NCBI RefSeq assembly: GCF_022682495.2
Contig: NC_071399.1
Span: 53,002,873-53,066,872, forward strand
From: Desmodus rotundus
Lineage: Eukaryota > Chordata > Mammalia > Chiroptera > Phyllostomidae
Direction of reading: 5' to 3'
DNA: 64,000 nt
The position numbers were made by a program, and so were the translations under genes. The notes below the pieces were generated by a model, which was given only the letters and a program-made list of their open reading frames with translations, did not search any database and had not been told where the DNA came from. Positions within the stretch are counted from its first letter, which is position 1; each line of letters begins with the position of its first letter. This document shows, in pieces, positions 46,727 to 57,538 of this stretch.

Positions 46727-47165
46727 TGGGGGCAGTTTCATAACTTTATTTGACTATCAGCAGTTAATTCTCTTCCACATTAACTGTTTGTAGATTTTTG
46801 AAAGTGGTGACAGGCACATAGGTAACCAAGGTATAGTAATTGGTGAATGTTCATCCTCATTACGTTTTTCTGGACAATTGCACCTGGACACAGCATGGGA
46901 CACTCCTTATTCCTTTGGAGCAGATGGCTTTCTTAAGCCTGGCATCAATGTGTACATTTGGACTTCCCCTCTTCTTCATGGCAAATTTCCTAATCTCTTT
47001 GAGTGCCTGAGGGGCACACTTCTTGAAACCCACTCTGTGGGTGCACTTGTGAATGTTGATGGTGTATTCTCTGGTCACTACCTTGTTGATTACAGAACAG
47101 CCCTTCTTCTAGCCACCCTTCTTAGTGGGAGCCATTATGCCAGGCCCAAGACGGAATGAAACCAA
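46727..47165 (-). pseudogene. RPL31: RPL31 processed pseudogene
   Basis: Intronless antisense copy of the mRNA for ribosomal protein L31 of the large subunit. The coding remnant runs from Met at 47135 to a stop at 46764: [27 protein letters not shown] and, after a frameshift, YTLVTYVPVTTFKNLQTVNV-like text are plain. It has a TAG at codon 9, a one-base insertion after the LSRK region followed by stops, and many changed residues. The 3' UTR ends with AATAAAG...GAAACTGCC. No poly(A) tail or TSD is clear, so it is old or end-eroded. Confidence 0.9.
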
Positions 47166-48171
47166 AACTCATTTTTAAAAAAAATTTTTTAAATTTTCTG
47201 TGTGAGATTTTAGGGCAGAGTACATCTTCTTTCCAGTAAGTGAGTCAGAATAACTGTCTGTCAGTCACAGGGATAGGGTGCCTGGAAATTACACATTTGA
47301 TGGTCCCCTAGTACATAATACTACATATTGTAAAACCACAGTTATATGCTATTACATGCAGTGTTTTCCACTTACTCCAATTATGACATGACATGTACCT
47401 TTCATGCAATTAGAAGTTCATACTGGCTTTTTTAAAAAATTCATAGCATGACTTCCTATTTATTTCAACTTTACTAACAGGGTAAAATGAGAAATGCCTA
47501 TTTTTTTCCCAGTCAGTAGTACTTTTTTATGGCCCAACTCTACTCAGGAACGATCTTCCTTCCTTCCTATATCTTATTTTCTTTTGATTTGTACAGCTAT
47601 ATTCTATTTGATATACAAAATACTTACTGTGAACATTTTGGGTTATAGAATCAGCCTACAGTAGCATTTTTTGTTGTTGTTTAAAAACTCCATAAGAAAA
47701 ACCTCTGTTTTTGTGTAGGAATGCTTGAGTTTTGAGGGGCAGTTGCATTTTATCAGAAATTGGAAGGAAAAAAATTTTTTATCAATGTAGTGTTATAAAA
47801 TGCTAAGATACCCCTTAAATAAGAATTATTTTTTAAAATGTGCAGTATTTTAAGAAATGAAAATTTAATCATCTAGAGAGTGATTTTTTCTGGTTTCTGA
47901 CATTAGACTAAATTGCAAAGCAGGTCATCAAAATGTAATTTATATGTAATGAGGCACAATTAGTAATTCACAGTCACTTCTACATGAATGTAGTCCAGTT
48001 ATTTGCCAGGTTTGTCAACTTCTTAAAACGTATTAAGGGAGCCTTTTTACCACTTTATCAAATAATAGCACTTGGTGAAATTATCTGTAAGCTCTTGAGG
48101 TCTACAAACCATATATGTTACCCTTACCAAAATTCTAATATATTATGCCTTCCTTATCAAATAAAAAGTTA

Positions 48172-48232
48172 GCCCTGGCTGATTGTCATATAGTATGCCT
48201 TCTCTATCTCTGACGGCACGTGCTTCATGTTT
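48172..48232 (+). repeat. Partial Ves-like SINE
   Basis: 'gccctggctgattgtcatat' resembles a Ves head, then 'ctctatctctgacggcacg'. Short and rearranged. A similar head-only piece is at 51125-51175 ('gccctggcagattgctgtgg'). Confidence 0.4.
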
Positions 48233-48329
48233 TTACAGTGCTAATTCTTTAGGTACTCTTTTCATTTCCATGGTAATATCTGATCAGCAGTGAGATAAAT
48301 CTTAGAAAGCATCTCTTAATTTTATTTTC

Positions 48330-48720
48330 CTGCTAAAAGTTGAAAGTGGTTCCCCCTTGCCTATCAGATAAAATCTCTTACATAGGAAGACATTCAGAAT
48401 GACCTTTGACCTGGCTACAAACTACTTTTGTAATTCTAGTTCTTCCAAATTAGAGTTTCTTATCCTCCCTGGTATACCATGTCTTTTTGTTCCTTTAGCT
48501 GTTTTTCATACACTGCTCCTTGCCCTCATCTTTGCCTGTGAAAATTCTGCCAGTTTTCAACAGCTCAGATGTTCTTTTCTCTCTGAAGCCTTTTTAGTGT
48601 CCCCCAAATAATCTTGCTTTCCTCTGAACTTTTACAGTATCTATCATTATTTCGATTCAGTTTTCTTTTATGGTTCTAATAAGATTTTTATTTCTTCTAT
48701 AATTGAATTAAAGTTTCTTA
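48330..48720 (+). repeat. L2 fragment
   Basis: L2 order of motifs: 'gtggttcccccttgcctatc', 'aatgacctttgacctggcta', 'gttcctttagctgttttt', 'gaagcctttttagtgtcccc'. Confidence 0.6.
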
Positions 48721-48774
48721 TGAGCAAGGATTAAAAATTGTAGTATTTATGTTTTACAATTTCCACTGTACTTT

Positions 48775-48945
48775 TTTGATCATCTCATTTAGTGCTACAG
48801 CATCCCTTTGAGATAAATATTTTTATTTACAAATAAGCAGAGTGAAACTCAAAAAAGTTAAAATATTTGCTTGAGATCACACAGCTATTTAATGACAGAT
48901 TTAGGACTTAGACATTTAAAGCTCATGCTTTTTCATTTTTTCCCA
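48775..48945 (-). repeat. MIR SINE, reverse
   Basis: 'ttgagatcacacagctattt' with 'tttatttacaaataagcaga' upstream is the reverse MIR core; the end 'aaagctcatgctttttc' fits the MIR head. Confidence 0.55.
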
Positions 48946-49337
48946 TCGGATCAGGCTAATTCTTATACTAGTAATAATAGCAAGAACAATGATAAGGTAT
49001 AATAGCTAACTTATGTGAAGTGCTTTACATGCAGAGTACAGAGCATTTAAAAATTTTCTATTATAAAACAATTTTAAGTATATCCTACAGAAAGGGGAGT
49101 ATGTCATGAACTCCCTTGTACCCACCACTTAGCTTCGACAATTATCAAAATTTTGTCCATCTTATTTTATCTATCCCCTCAGCACTTTTAAAGTACATCT
49201 TTTACATAATATATTTTATGTAAATATCTCAGAACTTATCTCTAAAATAACCATAATTCTATTATTACACCTAACAATAAACATCCAATCAAAATTTGAT
49301 GCTTCCATTTAATTGATGTGCCTCCCAAGTCCCTTTG

Positions 49338-50587
49338 GTTTTTGTTGTTGTTGTTGTTTTTTAACTTATTTTATTGTTGTTTAATTACAGTTGTCTGCAT
49401 TTACCCCCACCACGCCCCCACCAACCCAGCCAAACCTCCCTCCCTTGCTTCCACCCCCACCCCCTTGGTTTTGTCCATGTGTCCTTTATAGTTGTTCCTG
49501 AAAACCCTTCCCCCCATTATCCTCTCCCACCTCCCCTCTGGTTATTGTCAGATTGTTCTTAATTTCAAAGTCTCTGGTTATATTTTGCTTGCTTTTTTCT
49601 TTTGCTGATTATGTTCCAGTTAAAGGTGAGATCATATGGTATCTGTCCCTCACGGCCTGGCTTATTTCACTTAGCTTAATGTTCTCCAGTTCCATCCATG
49701 CTGTTGCAAAAGGTATGAGCTCCTTCTTTCCTTCTACTGCATAGTAGTCCACTGTGTAAATGTACCATAGTTTTTTGATCCACTCATTTGCTGATGGGCA
49801 CTTAGGTTAGTTCCAGCACTTGGCTATTGTAAATTGTGCTGCTATGAAGATTCAGGTGCATAGGTTCTTTTGGATTGGTGTTTCAGGGCTCTTAGGATAT
49901 AATCCCAGCAGTGGAATTGCTAGATCAAAAGGCAGTTCCATTTTTAGTTTTCTGAGGAAATTCCATACTGTTTTCCACAGTGGCTGTACCAATCTGCATC
50001 AGTCTGCAATTCCCATCAACAGTGCAGTAGGGTTCCCTTTTCTCCGCATCTTCTCCAACACTTGATTGTTGATTCGTTTATAATGGCCATTCTGAAATGG
50101 TATCTCATTGTGGTTTTAATTTGCATCTCTCTGATGGTTAGTGATGCTGAGCATCCTTTCATATGTCTCTGGACCCTCTGTATGTCCTCCTTGGAGAAGT
50201 GTCTGTTCAAGTCCTTTGCCCATTTTTCAATTGGGTTGTTTGTCTTCCTGGAGTCGAGTTGTGTGACGTTTTATATATTTTGGAGATCAGACCCTTGTCC
50301 GAAGTATCATTAGCAAATATGTTTTCAGATATAGTTGATTCTCTTTTCATTTTAATGCTGTCTTCTTTAGCCATGCAGAAGCTTTTTGATTTGATGAGGT
50401 CCCATTTGTTTATTCTTTCCTTTATGTCCCTTGCTTTAGGGGACATATCAGTGAAGATATTGCTGCATGGAATGTCTGAGATTTTTCTGCCTGTGTTTTC
50501 CTCTAGGACTTTTATGGTGTTTTGACTTATATTTAAGTCTTTCATTCACCTTGGATTTATTTTTGTGTATAGTGTAAGTTGGTGACA
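49338..50587 (-). mobile_element. 5'-truncated L1, antisense
   Basis: From the A-tail (poly-T side at 49338-49365) through the 3' UTR (C-rich here) into the ORF2 C-terminal third. Plus-strand text mirrors the L1 at 16963 ('ttttggattggtgtttcagg', 'tttgctgatgggcacttagg'). TSD AAGWCCCTTTG (49327-49337 and 50588-50598, one mismatch). ORF2 is broken. Confidence 0.85.
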
Positions 50588-53500
50588 AAGACCCTTTGAA
50601 AGAGAAAGGATATGCTCTCCTGTTCTCTTTATCCAGAGAGGTATTGGCCAATTTTCATCAATATGAGCATTTTATTCAGAATTATACCACTATTGATAAA
50701 CTTCAGATGAGGAAATATTTTCTAGAGTAAATTTCATTAAATCAATTTAAGTTCTTGATTAATTTATACAATATTAATTTTTTTCCAGGCTAGAAATAAC
50801 TTTTATTTTCTAATTTTCATAGCCTTTGATTTTGAAATCTTTTATACACTGTGAAAATCAATAAATATATATTTTGTGTCAACTAAGCAGGACTTCATGC
50901 ATATTGTTACTATATAATTCTGTATAATATTACTATATAATTCCATATAATTCTTTGTATCTCATTTCATCTATTAATCATAGACTTATTATGACCATGA
51001 AATTAGTTTTTCTCCTGGTACAGCTTAGTAAATGATTGTCGAATTATTTAATATTGAATACTGTGAATTTTTTATTGCCAAAATTAAAGAATATGTGAAT
51101 TTTGCTAATTAATGATTTTAACTGAGCCCTGGCAGATTGCTGTGGTACAGCATTAGCCCATGTTGCTATGCCAGCATAATTGTCTAAGGTCAATGGAGAG
51201 TCTGAACAGTTTGTTCAGAAATTTTCTTGCCTGTGTTCCCAGCTGGTAGTGGCAGCAGGTAATTTGATAACTAAGTGTGCTGTACTTCTAGTAGCTCCAA
51301 CAGACTGGGAATCCCAAGGCTATGAAATAATTGGTTTTATCAAACAAAATGACACTCATCATTATATTGTATCATATTATATTATATATCATATCATATA
51401 TTTATTATATTATTTTGTGTTCCTTCTCAAACCCCTTGCTTAGTAAATTTGCCTGAATTGCAATCTGGAAATTTTTTGCCATTCTGCCAGTGATAGGAAC
51501 ATGAATAGGGGGACAGTCCTGACCTCAAGGAGTGTGTCTTCTTGCCAAGGCACTTGACATATAACTAGAGTACAGTGTGGTGACTGCTATAAGAGGCAGT
51601 GATTTAGGATCCCAAAGTGGGAACCATTCTGGTCCTCAGATTTGAAGGAGAGAACACAAGGTGAGAGTCAGGCAAAGCTTCAGAGGAGCAGGGACATTGC
51701 ATCAGAACAGTAAGGGGTGAGTGGAAGATGGCAGATAGATGGGGAAGGATGGGCTATTCTAGCCAGAACAGACAATGAGAACAAAGACGTAGAAGTACAA
51801 AGGTCCTGGAGACAGTTGGCTGATTAGGACCATGTTTGAGTGGACTTGCAATGGGCTGACATAGCAAGCTTACCAGTGTATGGACTTTGGTGGGGATCCT
51901 TCAACTTTTAAGTCCCAGTACTTAATTCCATTCCTAGACTCATTTACTCTTTGCCTGCTTTCCATTCCTCTTTAGCCCTTTTCTCCTATTCTACTCCTGC
52001 ACCTTCTCCCTCTTGACACCATGTGGATAGTTTTCCAGGTTCTGTATTTTCTTCTTGTCCAGGAATACTAACCCACAAACCCTTCTCTTCTAAAGGCTTT
52101 TACTGCTAATCTCTCTGAAGAAACAGAGTAATGAAAATAGTAAGCCTGACGACATTATAAGAGTCCCAGACTTCAAAGTGCTTCAAGTCATGGTCCCTGA
52201 TCTTTTCTCTCACAGGAGCTGGAAGCATGTTTACTTCTTGTCCTCAATGTGATTCCTGTCTGTGGGGGCTCAATGTATTCCCTGTTTCTCCTAACCCTGC
52301 AGTGTAGGGGCCATCGGACTGCTACCTCTGTGATGGTCCTTCTTCCCAGTACATTGTCGTGAGCAACACAATTGGACACAGCAGTGATTGATGGCATTCT
52401 CATGAGACAATTTCTAGCTTAAGATCTCTCATTCTATAGGTTCCTTCTCCCTTTTAATTTTTCACTCACTAAATAGTATCTTCAATAAGAGTCAATAATG
52501 ATGTAAGAACTATTTCATGCTAATTTTTACTAAGGGGTACAAATTGTATATACAGAATAATGACTAGTAAGTATAGGTAAATATTCACAGCAACAAAATA
52601 AAAATGGTAGCAGATTTGTTTTAGCAGTTGCACGTTGGGAAGTGCTTTGTTTCCTAAATTTTCCAGAGAGAAAAATGAGCACATATAGCTTTTATAATGG
52701 AAAGATAAGATACTATTTATGTATTTATTCAGTTAAAGTAATCCCAAGGATTTTCTGTGTTAGGTGAGAACTGTGGTTGGAAAGAGCAGATGCTTTAACT
52801 TTCATTTTGGTCAGGATATTTACAGAAATTCCTTCCTAGGTTGTGCTTTTAGCATTTCCTTGAAGGAACTATCAGAACTTTAAAAATGAGGTCAAAACTG
52901 ACCTGATGAGATCTGTGTTTTAGAAAAATAACTTAACAAATTGTGCGCTGGCCTGTCATTGAGTCTGGAGGCAGGAGACCAAATAGAACCCCTTCTAGGA
53001 GTCTGAGCAAGATGATGGGCTGCCCTTGAGTAGTGATAGTGAATTGGAGAGAAAGGAACAGATGGGGGAAGCAGGCACTTCAAAGTAAACATGTGCAAAA
53101 TTAAACTGCCTTTTTGAAAACTAGACTTCTCTCCTCCACCCAGCAAATTCATTTCTTCTCCCCTATTTCATATGTCAGGAAATGGTACCACCTTCCACCC
53201 TTCTGTCCAAGACTGAAACTTTGATTTCTCTATCACCTCATCTCCAGATCCAGCCCATCACCAAGTGTGGGCTGAGTCAAGGATATATGCATACAATGGG
53301 TCTTAATTGCCTACTACTGTCTTGCATATCTCTGTCTTATTTATTAAGTAGTTGGTCATCATTCCAGTCCTTTTAATCTCTCTGGTGCCTATCATCTTGT
53401 GGCATATTTAATCAACCCAAGAGAAGAGAGAGACTCTACAGCTGTTAGAACCTCATCACACAAGTACATCACACAAGTTGTTTATTTACACCCATGGCTT

Positions 53501-53654
53501 ATCTTCTGTGCCCCAATGCTATATATCTTGCCTCCCTTTGAGAATTTTGAGAGACATTCTTATATGCCATTTGTGAATTTATCTTAGAGGGACTGTCACA
53601 GTGTTAGGACAAAGATAATGCTCAATAAATACCAATTCAGTCTTTGGTGCTTGA

Positions 53655-53868
53655 CAGGGGTGTCAAACTAATTTTTACCAGGGGCCACATCAGCCTCGCA
53701 GTTGCCTTCAAAGGGCTGAATGTAATGTTAGGACTGTATAAATGTAACTACTCCTTAACAGTTAAGCGAGAGCTCAGTGCTGCCGCCTGGTAGAAACAAG
53801 GTGCCGGGCCGGATAAAACAAGGTGGAGGGCTGGATTTGGCCTGCAGGCCTTGTGTTTGCCACCTGTG
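53655..53868 (-). mobile_element. Nonautonomous hAT MITE, copy 3 (reverse)
   Basis: Reverse of the elements at 5045 and 27527: starts caggggtgtcaaac, ends gtttgccacctgtg, 214 bp. Contains 'aggactgtataaatgtaact'. The flanks do not form a convincing TSD. Confidence 0.82.
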
Positions 53869-54099
53869 TTGTAGAATACTACTCTTCATGAGATGTGTAG
53901 TAGAAATACCACTAATAATGCCTGCTTCCCTTTACTGGGCTTCTGCTGTTGCTACCATGCTTTTCTCTTGTCTGCCTAATTATTTTTATAGGATGGATTC
54001 CTAGATGTGGGGAAAGAGATAATGCAAGGCCAAGGTTACCTAAACCAATTACAAATTGAAAGAAATATAATCCATAATGTTGTGACTAAAATGACGAGC

Positions 54100-54310
54100 A
54101 TCAGAATGGGACAGACCCAGATTTGAACAGAGGCTCCACCGTGGTTAGCTGTGCAACCATGAGTGTGTCGCTTAACTGTTTCGAGTTTTGGTTTCTTGAT
54201 TTATGAGGTTCGAATAACCATAAGACGAACCCCATGGAACTGTTATGATTTAATGAAATAACATGTGAAAGTACTTAACATAGAGCCTGGCACAGTGTAA
54301 AAAAATCAAA
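54100..54310 (+). repeat. MIR SINE
   Basis: 'gacccagatttgaacagagg', 'gttagctgtgcaaccatgag', 'tcgcttaactgtttcgag' and 'gagcctggcacagtgtaa' are in MIR order. Confidence 0.7.
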
Positions 54311-54424
54311 TGTGTTATTTATTGCTATCACATATAGAACTCAGCTTTTTTTAATCTACCTCTATTCTTCCCACACAAATCACTTGTTAAAATATTTACA
54401 TCCCACCTCTAAGTGACAACTATT

Positions 54425-54610
54425 TATTTATTTGTTCATTTTATTTATGTATAACTTTTTAAATTAAATTTGTTGGGATGACATTGGTTAATAAGATTGT
54501 ATAGGCTTCAAGTGTACAATGCTATGATACATCATCTGTATATTGCATTGTGTGCCTACTACCCAAAGTCACATCTTCTTCCATCACCATGTATTTGACC
54601 CCTGTTTCTT
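54425..54610 (-). repeat. L1 fragment, antisense
   Basis: 'gggatgacattggttaataa', 'ggcttcaagtgtacaatgct' and 'cccaaagtcacatcttcttc' are an antisense L1 segment common in mammals of this group. Confidence 0.6.
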
Positions 54611-54745
54611 TAAACTTGGGAAATAACATGGAAGTGGATTCCATTTTTAATAGTCTGTCTTCTCCAAAAGGACAACAACTCAGCATTAATAGGTGGTAAG
54701 TAAATTAGGGCATTTGTAGGAAGAACACATATAGTTGAGACTTGG

Positions 54746-55129
54746 TGTGTTGCAGCCTGTCAAGGCCTAGCAGGTCTGCTCTAGATTCAGGGAGACAGAA
54801 GAAAATGTGCAGATCCATGGGGATGCTTGACGTGCCTTTATTCACAGGTGGGCGAGCCACACACTCTGCAAGCTGCATGTCTCTCTAGTGAGAAGCCCCT
54901 ACTGGCTTAAGTACTAGAGGCAAACAAAGCCTCTTTAAGCCAGAAAATTACATAACAGAATAATTCTGTGTATGCAAGCCCACTTCATGTTATGGGAACA
55001 GTTTATCAGACGCGGTCTCAAGGCTATGAGAACATTGCTTGTCAGGCCTATTTAAGGTTGTGGGAAAGTGCTTCCCTTAGTTATCAGACACCTGAGTGAG
55101 GAAGCCAAACTGCCTCCATTTACCCTACA
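54746..55129 (-). mobile_element. Solo LTR of an endogenous retrovirus
   Basis: A 384-bp block beginning TG and ending CA on either strand, with the exact 5-bp TSD CTTGG (54741-54745 and 55130-55134). On the minus strand it starts TGTAGGGTAAATGG and carries a polyadenylation signal AATAAA (complement at about 54837-54842). Nothing retroviral lies between the TSD copies, so this is a recombined solo LTR. The class is unknown. Confidence 0.78.
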
Positions 55130-55249
55130 CTTGGTAATACCTCTGGTTGTACTGTTTGGTTTCCAAAGTTTTAAAGAACTAGAAAGTGGGATAAAAGGAA
55201 AAGTGATTGTTTGATTCAGACAGAAGTACTGTTACAGAACAGGTGGAGG

Positions 55250-56500
55250 GTGGTTCACAATAAATTATTACAGAAAGGATTCCACCTTTCTGTCTCTGGA
55301 GGTTCCCCCCATACACACACCTGCTAGGTTCAAAATGCCCGCCGCCAGAGGAAAGATGTCTCTCAATGCCAGAGACTGGTGAAAAGGAAAGAAATTACTT
55401 ATTTAAAAGTTACACAGACTTAGAGTAATGACTTAATGTCTTCATTATGATACTGAATTCCCCTAGAATACCCACAGATGGACAGTCCTTCCCTCTCCCT
55501 CTGCCCAGTCAGGGGTACCATATCTCAGGAAAAGTAGAAGTCTGTGATTCAGGCTCCCGGCACCCTCCGCTGTGTGGCTGCCGCAATCTCCAGTTAATCC
55601 AAAGCCATGTGGCACCTTCTCATGGCCCACCAGCAAGAGTCCTTTCTCCCCTTTTCTTCCCTGCAAAGTCTCTCCTGCTGCCTAAGCTGCGTTGCAAAAA
55701 GAAGCACTCCGAAACTACATGGTCCTCCTTCCTCTCCTATTCATGCTGCCAAAGCTGCATGATCCTCTCCCTTCTTCCCCAAAACCTCATGGTCCTCTCT
55801 ATTCACTTCAGAACCGCTTGGTCCTCTCCTATCCACTCCTTCAGAACCGTGTGGTCCTCTCCCATTGGTCCAGAACTGCGTGGTCCTCTCTATACACTCC
55901 TTCAGAACCGCATGGTCCTCTCCCATTCCTCTGGAACCCCGTGGTCCTCTCCCTCTATGGCTGCCACACCTAGGTTTAAATCCCAGTGCCCATCTTCCTT
56001 TGCAGCCCCATTTCCAACTCCTCCTACAATCAGTTACACTTGCCAGCATCCCCATATTCTTCCAGCTTTACTGGGCTGCCATAGTAAGTCCAGGCAGGTG
56101 TGGCCCCATGGCATGGAGCCAATCTTCTCCAAGCTCTCACGCTGGCACTGTAACCAGGGGGAGTTGCTTCCCAGTCCCATCTTGGGTGGAATTTGCTCCC
56201 ATCCCCCTGGTTCAAAGCATGGCCAGAGCTATTTAACATATCTATGAAACCAGTTAAAAGTTATAGGTTAAGTGACCATGGGTTAAATGACCATGCTAGG
56301 GATTAGCTGCAAAGCTGTTGCTACCCAAAACAGCTCTGAATGGCTCTGTTCCATGTGTGCCCCCCCGCCTCAGGCTTGTGGGGGTGAGGACATCCTATAT
56401 ATTTTTTTCTAATATTTCCTGGACACCTTGAGTTCTGGACCCTATTACAAATCCCTTCTTGGGGCCCTCCTCTTGGCTGCACCCTGCTTCAGTACAATAT
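55250..56500. repeat. GC-richer block of unknown nature, with minisatellite
   Basis: About 1.2 kb that differs in base use from its AT-rich surroundings. It contains an open frame of 266 codons at 55447-56247 that I take as chance: it crosses the minisatellite and shows no domain. It may be part of an LTR element on the minus strand (minus text from 56435: TGTCCAGGAAATATTAG) but I found no matching second end or TSD. Confidence 0.45.
55700..55955 (+). repeat. Minisatellite, 29-33 bp unit
   Basis: The motif TGGTCCTCTC recurs eight times (starting 55720, 55760, 55790, 55819, 55852, 55881, 55913 and 55942; the second has GATCC), spaced mostly 29-33 bp, with 'cttcagaaccg' between. Units are diverged and alternate in length. 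Confidence 0.88.
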
Positions 56501-56958
56501 TACCTCTTTCTGCAACTGAAAATCATTTTCTGAAGAACTAATTAGAGAAATCATTGTTGTTACACTTACTTGATCACCTTTCATGCCATTTTTTAATCTG
56601 AAATTGTTAATCTTCTGCTGTAATATTGATGTTTCAGTGTAAAATTATAGAAAAGAAAACACAAGATGTAGAAGGCTAAAATTATATGTATTTTTTTAAT
56701 AAGAAGAGTTTAGATCTTAGTGTACTTAGAAGTAAATTTATAAAAATCCCTATATTGTGGAAGTTGTACTCTATATGTTTACCAGCTTGGTTTTCATTAA
56801 CAATAGCTAAAACAGCACAACTCTGAGGAAATAGTCTTGGTTAAAATTTTTGTTCTCAAAACATGAGAACAAAACATGTTGAGTGGAACTCAAAAACATG
56901 TTTGTTTTCCCTCCAGATAACAATTTCACTTTGTTTAATGCTTTCTGTGTAATTACAG

Positions 56959-57035
56959 GGTGTAGGAAAAAACAAGATTGTTGACAGATTTCTTCACCTG
57001 CTCAATAGACCCCGAGAATATATCCAACTGCACAG
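56959..57035 (+). CDS. VWA8: VWA8 internal exon h (second half of the Walker A motif)
   Basis: A 77-nt exon between gtgtaattacag and GTAAGA. It starts in phase 0 with GVGKNK, completing the P-loop GNQGVGKN, in which the Lys should bind the ATP phosphates and Asn stands where many P-loops have Ser/Thr. It continues IVDRFLHLLNRPREYIQLH and ends with AG of an Arg codon. From memory, human VWA8 has its annotated ATP-binding stretch at about residues 446-453, which would place the window's exons at roughly residues 195-475 of about 1,905. The next exon lies beyond the right edge. Confidence 0.95.
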
Positions 57036-57538
57036 GTAAGAGGAAAGACTCACAGCCTCTCAAGATCTGGTTTAATCATTTATTTTTACCTCAGTAAAAT
57101 TTAAAAATACTTTTCTAAAGGCCCATTTTATAAACCAGTTACATTTCTGTTCCTCCTGCTCTTATCTCTCCTCTCTTTAAAAGGTAATAAAATCATGCAA
57201 AGTTTATTTTTAAAGTGACTAATGCTCTTTATAAACTTAAACTAATAGATATTTTGTGGACAGGGAGTGATGAACATTATATTCTAGGAGCAGATTTCAT
57301 CAACATAAAGGTTTTGAGAAGAAAAATATGTAGAGGCTAATGGCTCTAAAAGGAAGCCAAAATAGCTCACAAGGAGAAACAATACACTATGAATCTCAGT
57401 TATGAGATAAGGAACTCAAAAACATGGAAGAAGTAAGTTACTAGTTTTTTTATTTAGTGGGGGGTTGCCTTCCTTAAAAATACTTTGTGTACTATCTAAA
57501 TTTGTGTGGTCAGAATGCTGGATCCAGGGACACTTTTT

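Larger units (their letters stand above)
41253..56958 (+). other. VWA8: VWA8 intron between exons g and h, splitting the P-loop
   Basis: At 15.7 kb, the longest intron in the window, inserted between GNQ and GVGKNK of the ATP-binding motif. It holds L2 and old L1 (41380-42235), Ves (42829-43057), old L1 split by a full-length HAL1 (43108-45570), a U2 pseudogene, an RPL31 pseudogene, L2 and MIR (48330-48945), a truncated L1 (49338-50587), a hAT MITE (53655-53868), MIR, an L1 fragment, a solo LTR (54746-55129) and an unexplained minisatellite-bearing block (about 55250-56500). 47220-48170, 50600-51500 and 52000-52870 show nothing I can assign. Confidence 0.8.

Noticed and set aside
55700..55955. 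CRISPR-like spaced repeats
   Set aside because: The repeats are diverged, the spacers are similar to each other, and this is a mammalian intron. It is a minisatellite.
55447..56247. Open frame of 266 codons, the longest in the window
   Set aside because: It crosses a diverged minisatellite, is rich in Ser/Pro/Leu as expected from CT-rich DNA, has no recognisable domain, and other frames of the same stretch are also open. No evidence of a gene.
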